From positions 2,852,001 through 2,916,000 of the forward strand of contig PUFA01000006.1 in assembly GCA_003508835.1 (NCBI GenBank): a stretch of DNA of 64,000 nucleotides. The letters run 5' to 3'. Each line of letters begins with the position of its first letter. Within the stretch, counting starts at the first letter, position 1. Of this stretch, positions 10,922 to 22,084 are shown piece by piece. The notes under the pieces were generated by a model that was given only the letters and a program-made list of their open reading frames with translations, was not told where the DNA came from and searched no databases. Both the position numbers and the translations under genes were made by a program. This DNA comes from Eonycteris spelaea (taxonomy: Eukaryota > Chordata > Mammalia > Chiroptera > Pteropodidae).

Positions 10922-12787
10922 TATTAAAAATTGTATTTTATTATTAGTTTCCAGCATACAGTGCATTGGTTAGACATTTATACAGTTTATAAAACGATCC
11001 CATTTCTTTCCACTGGCTCTAGCTGAACTACCTATGCCGTGTTCTCTATCCCCGTGACCATCTATTAGCTACTAATGTCCTTCTTTAACCCTTCACTCCT
11101 TTCTTCCAGCCCCCTGACCCCCTTCCCTTCTGGCCGTCACCAGATTGTCCTCTATATTTGTGAGTCTGTTATTGATTAGTTTGTTCTTTTTCTTCCTTAG
11201 ATTCCACATATAAGTGTATTTATATGGTATTTAGCTTTCTCTGTCTGACTTATTTCACTCAGCATAATAACCTCTAAGTCCATCCATGTCGTTACAAATG
11301 GTAGGACTTCATTTTTTAAATGACTGAGTAATATTCCATTGTATATATGAACCATAACTTCTTTATCCAATAGTCTGTTGATGGGCATTTAGGTTGCTTC
11401 CATATCATGGCTATTGTAAATTATGCTGCCATGAACAATTTAGGGATGCATAGATCTTTAGGAATTATTGTTTTGGTTTCTTTGAATAAATACTGAGAAG
11501 TCACTGGGTCAAAAGGCATATCCATTTTTAATTTTTTCAGAAACCTCCAGACTGTTTTCCATAGTGGCTGTACTAATTTGCAGTCCCACCAACAGTGTAT
11601 GAGAGTTCCCTTTTCTCTGATTCTCACTAACACTTGTTCTTTGATCTATTGATGATAGCCATTCTGACAGGTGTGAGGTGATATCTTATTGTGGTTTTAA
11701 TTTGCATTTTTCTAAGGATTAGTGACCTAGAGCATCTTTTCATATGTCTATTGGCCATCTGTATTTCCTCTGTGGAGAAATATCTGTTCAGGTTTTCTGC
11801 CCATTTTTTTAATTGGATTGTTTGGGTTTTTTGTTGTTGTTGAGTTGTATGAGTTTTTATATATATATTTGGATATTAACTTTTTTGTTATTTGAGGCAC
11901 GGCAACCTTTGTTTGACCTCACAGATTGCAAAGACCTTGTCAGCTTACAATCTTTTATCAATCGATTGATTGATTGATTGATGATCGATTGTAATTTTTT
12001 CTGCCTACAACACCTAATCTTCCTAGATGGTCTCCCATCCAAGTATACTATCCAGGCCCAACCCTGATTAGCTTCTGAGATCAGACAGGATCGGGCTTGT
12101 TCAGGGTAACATGGCTGTAGACTTGGATAGCATCCTCTTATCAGATGTGTCATTAGTGAATATCTTCTCCCAATCAGTCTGTTGTCTTTTGTTTTCTTGA
12201 TGGTATTCTTTGCTATACAAAAACTTTTTAGTTTGATGTAGTCCTGTTTTATCTTTTGTTTCCCTTGTCTGAGGATATATGTCTGAAAAGAAATTACTGT
12301 TAGCAATATCAGAGAATGTACTGCTTATGTTTCCTTCTAGAAGTTTTATGGTTTGTGTCTTACATTTGAGTCTTTAATCCATTTTGAATCTATTCTTGTA
12401 GACAGCATAAGAAGTGGTCCAGTTTCTTTTTCTTTTCTTTTCTTTTTTTTTGCATGTATTTCTCTAATTTTTCCAGCATTATTTAGTGAAGAGAATGTCT
12501 TTACCCTTGTATATTCTTGCCTCTTTTTTCATATATTAAGTGAATGTGTAGGCATGAATTTATTTCTGAGCTCTCTCTTCTGTTCCATTGATCAATGTAT
12601 CTGTTTTTATGCCAGTACCATGCTGTTTTGTTTACTGTAGCCTTATAGTATAGTTTCATATCAGGTAGTGTGATACCTTTAACTTTCATCTGCTTTCTCA
12701 CGATTGCTATGCCTATTTGGGGTCTTTTATGGTTCCATGTAAATTTAGGATTATTTGTTCTGGCTCTCTGAAAAAAAGGCATTCGAT
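10922..12787 (-). mobile_element. 5'-truncated L1 nested in MER1, unit 1
   Basis: Antisense L1. Minus-strand frames show the ORF2 C-terminal region: 11633-11421 with the '[20 protein letters not shown]' block, 12881-12501 with '[11 protein letters not shown]' and the '[17 protein letters not shown]' block, and 11388-11197 near the ORF2 end. It is interrupted by stops and by the 5S-headed insertion at 11881-12122. Not functional. Confidence 0.85.
11881..12122 (-). mobile_element. 5S rRNA-headed SINE-like retroposon
   Basis: On the minus strand, 12122-12003 is a full-length 5S rRNA-like sequence. It starts 'gtctacagccatgttaccct' and keeps the internal promoter: the box A-like 'agctaatcaggg' and box C-like 'tggatgggagacca'. 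I estimate about 85% match to mammalian 5S. A ~120-bp tail follows (12002-11881) with an ATCA-type simple repeat and a terminal A-run. Imperfect flanking repeats ('ttggatattaac' 11869-11880, 'ttggatagcatc' 12123-12134) and the uninterrupted L1 in unit 2 mark it as an insertion. Head plus unrelated tail fits a 5S-derived SINE better than a plain 5S pseudogene. Confidence 0.75.
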
Positions 12788-12834
12788 TTTTATAGGAACA
12801 CAGGTCCTGGTGCCAAAACTGTTGGGGACTGCTG
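12788..12834 (+). mobile_element. MER1-type element, right end, unit 1
   Basis: 'tcctggtgccaaaactg' followed by 'ttggggactgctg' is the right terminus of the element begun at 10742. It shows that the L1 at 10922-12787 is nested in it. Unit 2 has lost this end. Confidence 0.75.
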
Positions 12835-13033
12835 AAAATGATCCGTCCCCAGGCACCAGCCTCACAGCATATATAATTCAAGTCTGTTCTTCAGAAAAAT
12901 AACAAGACAGATTGTGGGTTATCAGAGTTCACATTTAAATATATAAACCACAAGTAATAAGTAAGAAAATGGGGAATATAAGTTGTAGTTCTTCAGTCTA
13001 AACACTGTCAATTGTAAGATGCATGATCATATT

Positions 13034-15521
13034 TTCCCCAGCTTTACTGAAACATAATAGACAATTAGTTGTTGATAATTACGTTATACAATTCAATGAA
13101 GTTAATTTCAATTATAGTTGGCATACAATAATATATTAGTTTCAGTTGTACAGCACAGTGACTATATAACTCAAAAAGTGGTCATCTCACTAAATCAGGT
13201 ACCTCTCTTCTCCCTTATACATTTCTTTACAACATTGTTGACTATTTTCCTATGCTACACTTTCTATCTCCATGACTATTTTGTAACTATCCATTTGTGT
13301 TTCTTAACCCTTTTGCCCTTTTTCTCCATTCCCCCAAATCCCCTTCCTGTCTAGTAGCCCTCAAAGTATTCTCATATCTATGAGTTTATTTTCATTTTTG
13401 TTGTTATGGTTGTTTATTTTGTTCTTTAGATTCTGCATGTACGTGAAATCACATGGTATCTGTCTTTCTCTATCTGACTTACTTTATTTAGCACATTACC
13501 ATCTAGATCCATCAAAGCAATATCTTTTTTCATCCTCTTCCTATTAATCTATGTGTGTCTTTTTTTAAAGTCAGTCTCTTGTAGGCAGCATATGTAGGAG
13601 TCTTCTTTTCTTATCCATCAGGCACCCTATCTTTTGGTTGGAGCACTTAAAACTTTTCCATTTGAGGTAGTCATTGATAGATATGTAGTTACTACCATTT
13701 TTTATTCATGATTTTCATACATATTGTTCTCTCCTTTAAAAAGTCCCTCCAACATTTTCTGTAAGAGTAGCTTGGTGTTGACGATATCCTTTAGCCTATT
13801 TTTGCCTAGGAAGATCTCTATCTGTCCTTTGACTCTGATAGCTTTGCTGGGTGAAGTATTCTTGGTGTAGAACCTGGGTGTTCATCACTTTAGATATTTT
13901 ATGCCAAGCCCTTCTGTCCTACAAAGTTTGTTTTGAGAAATCAGCTGCCAGTATTATGGGTGCTCCCTTGTAGGTATCTAACTTCTTTTCTCTTGCTGTT
14001 TTCATGCTTCTCTCTTTGTATTTAACCTTTGGCATTTCAATTATGATGCTTCTTGGTGTGGGCCTCTTTGGGTACCTCTTCTTGGTATTCTCTGAGCTTC
14101 CTGGAGTTGTATGTCTATTTCCTTCACCAGGTTAGGGAAGTTTTCCATCATTATTTCTTCAAATAGTTTTTCCACTTCTTGTTCTCCTTCTCATCCTTTC
14201 AGGTACCCCTATGACATGGATTTTTTTACAATTAATTTTGTCCCAAAGACCCCTTATTATACTATATTCTTGGGGGTGGGGGAGTTTCCTTACAATTCCG
14301 ATTGGGTGAACTTGGCTTCTCCATCCTCTATATTAGTGGTTCAATCATCTTCTTTATTCACTCTGTTAATTCCTTCTAATATACTCTTCATCTCAAATAT
14401 TGTATTCTTCATTTCTGACTGGTTCTCTTTTGTAATATCCATTTCCATTTTTATGTTGTATTTATCTGTTCATTTAATTTCTCACTGAGTTCATCTACTC
14501 CTCTCTAAATTCATTGAGCACCTTTAAAACCAGTGTTATGAAATCCGCATCTGTTAGATTGCTTGACTCCATTTTTCCTGGATCTCTGTTGTGTTCTCTC
14601 GTATGGTTTCTGCTTCTTCATCTTTCCATTTTGTCTGCTTTTCTGTGTCTGTTTCTATGTACTAGGCAAAGCTCCTAAGTCCCGGTCTTATTAGCATGGA
14701 TTTGTGTAGTAGGTGTCCACAGGCACAGTCTTAAGAGGGGTTCAGCAGCAGGTCAATTTTAACCCCAGCCTGTGTCCCTTCAGGGTCACCCGTAAAGATT
14801 CAGGAGTCAATCCACACATGTGTACCTATATTTGCCCTAAGAAACCATACTAGAACCTGAGCGCAGCTGCCACTAGAGTGGGTCTTGCAGCTTGCTCTGC
14901 AAGTTGCACTGACTCACCAAGGACACGACGGAATGGGGCTTGGGTGGGGCCTTGAATTGGGAGAGGCAGAGTTACAGGGAATCCTCTGGGAGTAGCAACC
15001 TCCATTGCCCAGTTTGATGACGTCTCAGGTATGGTGGCACTGGGTCAGCACACTGTGAGGGGGCAGAGCTCCACAGAGGAACGAGGCATACCACCAGCAC
15101 TTCTGCCTGGGAGGAAGCCTCATCTCTGGACCTCACTCTGACAACTCGGTGTCCCCCTGTAACTTCCTGGTGCCCCCGGAGCAGCCCACCTGGCACTGGT
15201 GCTCAGAGCGAGCGAGTCTGTCACCGCGAGAGTCTGCTGCAGACATGGCCCTTTAAGAGACATCTGCAACTGCCGCCTGCTGCTGCCTTAGTCTCTGTCC
15301 CACTCAGCTGCTGGCGACTGGACAGCCTCACCTTTTCGCCCTGTCTTACCTCCTCCCATTGCAGGGTGATTTCTTATTTCTCTCCCTACTTGTAGGGCTT
15401 GTTCATCTAGACCCTAGGAACTCTGCTTGCTGTTTGCTCCGTCATTTCGTCACAACTTTGACGTGGTCGTAAGAGCAGATGAACAAAGCCTCCATTAACT
15501 GTGCCATTTTGACTGCTCTCC
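13034..15521 (-). mobile_element. Full-length HAL1-type retroposon with target-site duplication, unit 1
   Basis: Antisense ~2.5-kb element. The 5' end lies at the right (15521, leader with 'cacttaaagggccatg'-type sequence near 15250), the ORF1-like region in the middle (14640-14450) and an L1-type 3' end at the left. It is flanked by an 18-bp duplication with one mismatch: 'aagatgcatgatcatatt' (13016-13033) and 'aagatgcataatcatatt' (15522-15539). The plus-strand frame at 14111-14488 is antisense noise. It is present only in unit 1; the equivalent site in unit 2 is deleted. Confidence 0.75.
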
Positions 15522-15539
15522 AAGATGCATAATCATATT

Positions 15540-16135
15540 AATAACAGCTTTTAAGCAAAGAAAAAGAATGGAACACTCCATCAAGCTGAAAGATTGAAAA
15601 GTAAGTCCTGATTTCAAAAATATGCAAATATGGGTGGAAATGAGTCTTACAGATAAGGAAACCTACTGCATTTTCAGGAAAAAGAGTTTTGGACTTGATG
15701 CAATACTACAATGATAAACCTTCACTTGTTTGCTTTATACTTGGCTTGATTCTACATCCATTTCTATAGGTTCAGATTCATGAACTACCTGCACTTCATA
15801 GCCAAATATGATTTAACATAAATGCAACCAAATTGTAACCTTCTCAGACTTGTGTCATTGAGACCCACAGTCCTCTCCCTGTTCCACTTCCAGGGCACTA
15901 AATCAGCCTTATACAGAAGTTATTTGTGTGCATATCTCATTTGCCTACTTCACTGTGACTTCTCTGAAGTTAGGGAAATATCTAGTTTTCCTTTCTTTGC
16001 TCCTCACTAACTGTGACCAGATTAGAAAATATCATCCTTTCCAATGCATCCAGACATTTATTCAATGGTCATTTATTAAGTGCCTGATATGTGCAAGGTG
16101 AAAGACACAGTATTCTTGTTGTATGGGAAGATGAC
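15540..16135. other. Intergenic stretch without recognised gene, unit 1
   Basis: No coding frame of note. 16055-16110 ('catttattaagtgcctgata') resembles an antisense MIR end. It is absent from unit 2. Confidence 0.4.
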
Positions 16136-16139
16136 CAAA

Positions 16140-16193
16140 TTATTATTATTATTATTATTATTATATTATTATTATTATTATTGTTATTATTAA
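16140..16193. repeat. (TTA)n microsatellite
   Basis: About 18 TTA/ATT units with one slip near 16165, followed by an AAG/GGA-rich tract to about 16215. It explains the odd poly-Ile/Leu and poly-Asn frames on the two strands. Confidence 0.95.
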
Positions 16194-16324
16194 GAAGAAG
16201 AGGAGGAAGAAGAAGGCATGTCTCAGTGAAGTTACAACAGAGTATGTCACCTGATGAAAATGAAATTAAATTAGAAATCAATAATAGATTGAAATATAAG
16301 AAATCTGAAACATGTAAAAATTAA

Positions 16325-16495
16325 ATGACACAATTCCAGATAATCAATGTGACAAGGAGAAATCACAGGGAAATTAGAAAATAACTTGAGATTAAAGAAC
16401 ATGAAAGTGCAACATAACAAAACTTATCGGATACAGCAAAAGCAATGCTTAGAGGGAAATTTATAGCTGAAAATGATCATATTTTAAAAAAGAGG
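16325..16495 (+). mobile_element. L1 ORF2 fragment, unit 1
   Basis: 'gaaatcacagggaaattaga' and 'gcttagagggaaatttatag' match the L1 ORF2 linker. Paralogue at 39770-39905. Confidence 0.6.
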
Positions 16496-16652
16496 AGTAA
16501 TATCAAAATGGTGGAATAGACCTTTTCTACCATCTTTTCCCAGAAAGAACACTAATTTTGACAATCACCTATATACGAGAATACCTTTATAGAAATCCAG
16601 AAATCTAGTGGAGAATTTCCAGCACATCACTGCACGCGCACATGCATGCATG

Positions 16653-16653
<1 letters not shown>

Positions 16654-16690
<37 letters not shown>
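16654..16690. repeat. (CA)n microsatellite, unit 1
   Basis: About 18 CA units. The unit 2 version at 40056-40112 is longer and interrupted by CG steps. Confidence 0.95.
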
Positions 16691-16693
<3 letters not shown>

Positions 16694-16804
16694 TCCAGAT
16701 TAAAAGCATTGAAAGAGATGAAAGGAACAGTTTGACTTTACAGAATCACTGCTTCAGCTAGTAGACAGAGCTCAGTGCCAAGATAGCCCTTCTCAGCTGG
16801 CGAA

Positions 16805-17103
16805 CTCTCTCATGGGAGAGAGAGCAAATGATAAACCTTGACAGAATTCTGTTAAGTGAAATAAGACAAATAGAGTGTAATCTCATTTATATGTGGAATT
16901 GAAAAGAGACAGACTCATAGAACAGAGATCAGAATGGTGGTCGCCTGGTGTTGGGGTGTGGGAGAAATGGAGAGATGTTGGTCCAAGAGTACAAACTTCC
17001 AGTTATAAGATGAATAAGTCTGAGCATGTAACATAGAGCATGGTGACTATAGTTAACAATACTGTGTTGTACACTTGAAAATTACTAAGAATGTGATCTT
17101 AAG

Positions 17104-17184
<81 letters not shown>

Positions 17185-17265
17185 GGTAATTATATGAAAT
17201 GATACAGGTGTTTACTAACCCTGTTGTGGCAATCATTTTATAATATAAACATGTTCCAAATCATC
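16805..17265 (+). mobile_element. L1 3' UTR, unit 1
   Basis: Sense L1 3' end: 'agatgaataagtctgagcat', 'catggtgactatagttaaca', 'tgttgtacacttgaaaatta'. It contains the expanded TC/AC microsatellite. Paralogue at 40225-40680. Confidence 0.8.
17107..17183. repeat. Compound (TC)n(AC)n microsatellite
   Basis: About 24 TC units followed by about 15 AC units inside the L1 3' UTR. The unit 2 counterpart (40544-40570) has only a short interrupted AC tract and no TC tract, so the TC part expanded after duplication. Confidence 0.95.
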
Positions 17266-17329
17266 ATAATGAACACATTTTTCTGCAAGACACAATTCAA
17301 CCCATAACACTGACTTATTCTGAACTTGA

Positions 17330-17765
17330 ACTATCCCTAGGTTCCAGTCTAGTCATTTGGCCTTCAGGGTGCCAGTCTCAATATCCCCTCCTCCTGAGTT
17401 CGACCTTAGTTTCCCCATGGAGTGCCTTTCTTCTTTGTGTTCCCATAGCATTCTCTGTGACTTTGTACATACAATTTCCTGTTAGAAAAGCACTGCCTTT
17501 TATCCGTTTGGTAAATTTGTAGTCATTATCCAGAGCTCAGTGCAAGAGGTCTTCTGAGAAATCATCATGTCCCTTCCCACAAGCAGAGCTAATCAGCCCT
17601 CCCCTTTCTGTACCTTGGACATCACAGTGTACTGATATGTTTTGAGTGTTTCTCCTCAGTAGACCATGAGCCCTCTGGAGGGCACAGACATGTGTCATTT
17701 TACCTGCATATAATGTGAGAGGGTAATGTCAGTAAATGTTTGTTGAGTTGAATTAAACATATAGG
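17330..17765 (+). mobile_element. L2 3' end, unit 1
   Basis: 'agaccatgagccctctggag', 'ggcacagacatgtgtcattt' and 'agtaaatgtttgttgagttg' are in the order of an L2 3' end. Confidence 0.7.
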
Positions 17766-17769
17766 AAGG

Positions 17770-19430
17770 GAGAGAATGATGAAAAATTGATGGAAATGTT
17801 TGGAACGCCATACCAGTATCTACGGCATGTTCCACTAATCTCCCCATCCAGTGCTCATGGCAGATGTCTCTACTGAGCCTTGGTGTGTCTCAGAATCTGT
17901 CACCACCTAATGTTCTACACAGTGTTTGAAAACAAGCTGACTCTGATGTCTCTGAGTGCTACTAATGACTCCAGTGATGGTGGTTTCAAATCAGACATCT
18001 ACTTCAGACAGCTCTCATAATAGTATCCAAGGAGCTATCTCCTCCATCTATACTTGGGTCTGATTCTGAACACAGTTTTGAAGGATGTGCTGCATGCCCT
18101 GGCCAATCCAAGGAACAGAGGAAGGTAGCTGAGTGGTGGTGGTCCCTGATCACTCTGAGTCTAATTACAATATGTGTATATTTGTAAAACAAGCAAAACA
18201 GATGAGCCATCTAACTTACACCAGTGAGTAAATTCGAGCATATGTGTATAGTGATTCGTCCCTTTTTATTTCTTCCTCTTTATTTGTCTTTTGGCTGAGC
18301 TCCTCAGTTACAGGGGGAGAAAATTGGAAGAAAGTAAAAATGTTGCTATGGAACATGAGGCAGTTGGCCTCTGCAGCCCACTGAGGATATGGAAAAACAC
18401 TGGTCAGAGAGATACAGGTAGGGATGATAAGTTATAAGTCAAGGAAAGGAGTTGATTGAAGTTTAAAGGCAGTCATTGAGCTGAAGGAAGACACTGAAAT
18501 TGGGTTGAGCTGTGATGCTCTCGTCGTGTAAGGAGAGGGAAGTACTGCCTTCAAACAGGATACTGATGTCCTGGCGTTCCTCTCTGGCACAGCCCTAGGC
18601 CATGCCCTGGGATGGCTGCAAAGGAGGGTCATGGTGAGCTTGGAGCCCTCATTCATCTTTCCCTGTTTCCCTTCTATCCCTCTTTCCTCTGAACCCTCCT
18701 CTTTTACACAATTCTAGCCATATTCTAGTCACCAAGTATGAAGCAGGGACTGGGAGTGGGGTGCCTATTGAGAGACTACTGCAATAGTCCAGGCATCAGG
18801 TCCAGATGAAACTGGAAGAAGAAGAGCATAGAGAGACGGCCAAGTCCTTAACTCTTCCAGATATTGTGAACCAGATGCCCTCCTGCCCACCAGTAACACT
18901 GGTCACAATGCATCCTAGACATTTTGTCTGAACCTCAAACAGGTCAGCAAGTTTCCTACCACGTCTTGTCTGTCCATTTCTCTCCAGCTCCTAATACGGG
19001 ACCTGGTTGGCAAAATGTCCACAAATTCTCTTCCTCATGCTGTCGTTTATCAAATGATCAACAAAGACTTTTTGTCGACTATTTGATAAATGTTGACCAT
19101 CTGATAAGTGAAACCTGAGAAAGAGATTTTAATGGAAACAAGACTTACCCTGCTCCAGCCCTGTGCTACACTACTCTATGCTAGGTACTTCACAATGAAT
19201 GAAATAAAACCATGGAGGTCGTAAAAAGATTTGGAGCTGAAAAACACAAATTTCCATAAAGATTTTTCTCTCTTTCACAAATTTAGCTTCCCCCAGGTAG
19301 AACTTCATCTCTGAATTGATATTATTCCTAAGTAGGATCCAAATAACCACTGGCCTCGATAGCAACTGAATGGCCATGTTACTTGAATATAAAGCTAAAC
19401 TGGGCCACTAGCAGGTCTATTTCTCTATCT
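17770..19430. other. OR-Y upstream flank, unit 1
   Basis: Shared with unit 2 (41170-44490) and unit 3 (58800-61850) but shortened here by two deletions, near 18245 and 19187. No exon is recognised. An upstream non-coding exon of OR gene Y may lie here, as OR genes usually have one, but I cannot place it from sequence alone. Confidence 0.45.
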
Positions 19431-19530
19431 GCAGTGAAGAAGAATGAAGTGTTTTTCCTGGGCTGGAAGATGCAGGGAACCTCATTGTTCCTGCAGTGTC
19501 CCTCCAGTGCCTTCTAAGAAAGTATAGCAT
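19417..19530 (+). pseudogene. Olfactory receptor Y, unit 1: splice acceptor and first codons only
   Basis: The Y coding exon is almost completely gone. The acceptor ('ttctctatctgcag', ending at 19434) and an ATG at 19444-19446 are kept. Codons 1-6 read M-K-C-F-S-W against M-K-H-F-S-W in unit 2. At about 19461 the sequence jumps to what corresponds to 47066 in unit 2. That removes the remaining ~309 codons and ~1.6 kb of 3' flank. Translation from the ATG would give a 28-residue chimeric peptide ending in TAG. Only a G-run of 2-3 bp is shared at the junction. Confidence 0.85.
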
Positions 19531-19919
19531 CATGCTCACTTTAAAGAAAATATTTAAGGGAATTATGTTGTTCATTAGACTGCATAGATTAAAAACTGCA
19601 TTTGTAACTGAGAGTTAATAAATGGTAACTTTCAGGTAATCAGCTTCCATATGCATCCCTCTATGAACGTTCAAACTCCTTTACAACAAACAAAAGAACT
19701 CTATAGTTTTACCTAACAAGATACGTCTCTTCTTACAAGTGAAGGAGATCATAGATTATATTAATTACTCCTCAAATTCAACCACAATCTCACTGAATAA
19801 TCTGTTACCTGAAAACAATATTATAATGATAGCATCCAGTAAGGTGTGTATTAAATAATTTTTAAATGGTCATAAGAAATCAGAGAATGATTATGTAAAA
19901 TAAACCTATGTAAATTACA

Positions 19920-20460
19920 AGCACAGAGTTTTCCAGTTCTTTTCCTAGTTCTCCTCCTTTGTCTGCTTCAGGACCATAATCAGCAACTTCCCCTCCCAAT
20001 ATCCTTAACCTGGAATTTTCACTGAGAACACCATATCCCTTGAAATTCTCTAAAAGAGTGATTTTTATTCTCATTCTGGGTTGTGAGTCCCTGACATTCT
20101 CATCTCCAATGACCTTTGCTCCCATCTCCTTTCCCATCACCTCAGGTCACGCCCACAGTGGAGTCTGTCATCCCTAAAACTGCACCACTCCCTAAGAAGA
20201 ACCCAAGTATTCCCACTGAATTTAGAGTAAATTTTCCTACAGGGCTCTTCTTATGGGCCTTTATTATAACCACCTTCTTCCAGGTCCATGGACAATGGAA
20301 TCCTCTTTTCACTTGGGGTCTTTGTGGCTGCTGTCCCCTTTATTGAAATACTCTTCTCCTGGTTATTTGAGCTGGTGACTCCTTCTCATCCTCAAGCATC
20401 AGCTAAATCTGCTCCTATCACAAGGGCCTATCTATCAGCTCTTGGTAAGTAGATTTCCCT
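19920..20460 (+). mobile_element. L2 3' region, unit 1
   Basis: 'ggtctttgtggctgctgtcc', 'gaaatactcttctcctggtt' and 'ctcaagcatcagctaaatct' fit the L2 3' region. Paralogue at 47540-48060. Confidence 0.6.
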
Positions 20461-22084
20461 TCTCCACTTTTCTCTATCACATTACTCTATTTCCCCAGGA
20501 TTCTGCAGCTTCTTTTCCAATAATTAAACTTCATTTCTATTTTAGGCTATTATTCCACTGGTGGGAGAAATAATTTAATCTTCTTGGGTTTTCCCTCCCC
20601 TCTCCCAGACTCCAACCTCCAGAAGGCTTACAAAGTGCTAACATGTGCAGTGGTGGGTAGGAGTGGAGTGAGCTATAACCTGGTCTTCTGCATCTGACAC
20701 CCACTGAGGGAACTTTGCTGCTGTGAGGTCATCAGTCACCACAGATCACTGGATTGTGGATACAGTTTCATGTCTATAAATTTCTCCACATATATCTCTT
20801 GGGTCCATGAAGCCTGGTACTGGCTGGGCTATAATATGCACAAGAAATGCTGAAACTAATTGACTCATCCCCAAGACCTCTGGGCCACTGGGGCCTGGAA
20901 GAGAGCTGCATGTCTGTGCTAACTCTGAGGCTCTGTGCCAGGATTCTTAGAGAACCCCATGTCATTGAGATCTCTTGGAATAATGAGTCACTGCCATGTG
21001 TCTGCCCATATGGTTTACAGATGGGCAGCAAACAAGCAACAACTCTTATTTTTCTGTGGTTTATTTATTCACCTACTGATTTACAGGGGTTTACAAGTTT
21101 ATTGCAATTTCATGCACTCCACCTACCACCAGGCCTTAGAATTTTGGAGACACAGAGACCATTAAGTTTAAAGTGCTCACTTTATAGAAGAATAAAGTAA
21201 GACCCAGATAAAGGAAGTAAATTATCCAAAGTCACAAACAAGTTAGCAAGCATTGGCTAGAACCTAGGTTACCAAATGTCAGGTTCCGTGTCCTTCCACA
21301 ACACAATGCAGAGTACACTGTTAGCTCCTTGAACTGTACTGGTTCCATGCACCAAATGAGTCTGTGAGCTGCATTGTTTGCATATACCGTTAGCTTAATT
21401 TTCAATGTTGTCTACATATATTTATTGTTTACATGTACCACTTTGAGTGCCTACTTCACCTTGGTACTCTACTCTGTCCCTGTACTACATCACTTAGAGT
21501 GACCATGTTTCATGTGGGTTACATGTACCCTGTTGGTTCCAGTGTCCATTATGTTAGATTATATTACCAACTTCATTATTTGCTGCTCTTGCTGTAGAGG
21601 GATTATATATCCAAAACCGTTGCCACGAGACATGCATTACTTTTCTCTGGAGAAAAAGATACTTCCTGCCCTTTTGCCATTAGCTTGACCATGTGACTTG
21701 TTTGGCCAATAGGATGTGAGCAAAGAGATGTGTGTCACTTCTAAGCAGAAACTTTAAGAGTCTCATGTATCTCAGCCATTGTTCTTTCTCTGTGTCCTAA
21801 GAATGGCATATTTCAGATAGGGACCCTTTCTTTAGGTTCAACCAAAACTCCAATGGCAGAAGCCACAGGACACCTACTACTGACATGGAACATGACAGTA
21901 AAAGAACTGTAAGCCACTGCACCAGTGTACAGGCATACCAAGACAGCCACGTTGCTTTTATGCCACATTTGTTCTACTGACCAAGCACTATGTTGGTGCC
22001 AATGCACCATTGGTTGCATACACTATAGATGTTGTTCCTTCCTTCAGCATTGGACATTCTACCCAGGCCCTCATAGCTCCCAGT
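20460..22084. other. Spacer between OR-Y remnant and OR-X, unit 1
   Basis: Counterpart of 48060-49678 in unit 2. Apart from the MIR-like fragment I see no gene or clear repeat. Small frames differ between the two copies. Confidence 0.4.
21175..21310 (-). mobile_element. MIR-like fragment, unit 1
   Basis: 'gaagtaaattatccaaagtc', 'acaaacaagttagcaag' and 'aacctaggttaccaaatgtc' read as antisense MIR. Paralogue at 48780-48905. Confidence 0.5.

Noticed and set aside
12003..12122. Functional 5S rRNA gene
   Set aside because: About 15% divergent from 5S, embedded in an L1, no T-run terminator at the 3' end of the 5S part, single copy, with an unrelated tail.
16069..16324. Frames with poly-Ile/Leu and poly-Asn runs
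   Set aside because: Produced by the (TTA)n microsatellite; no homology or conservation.
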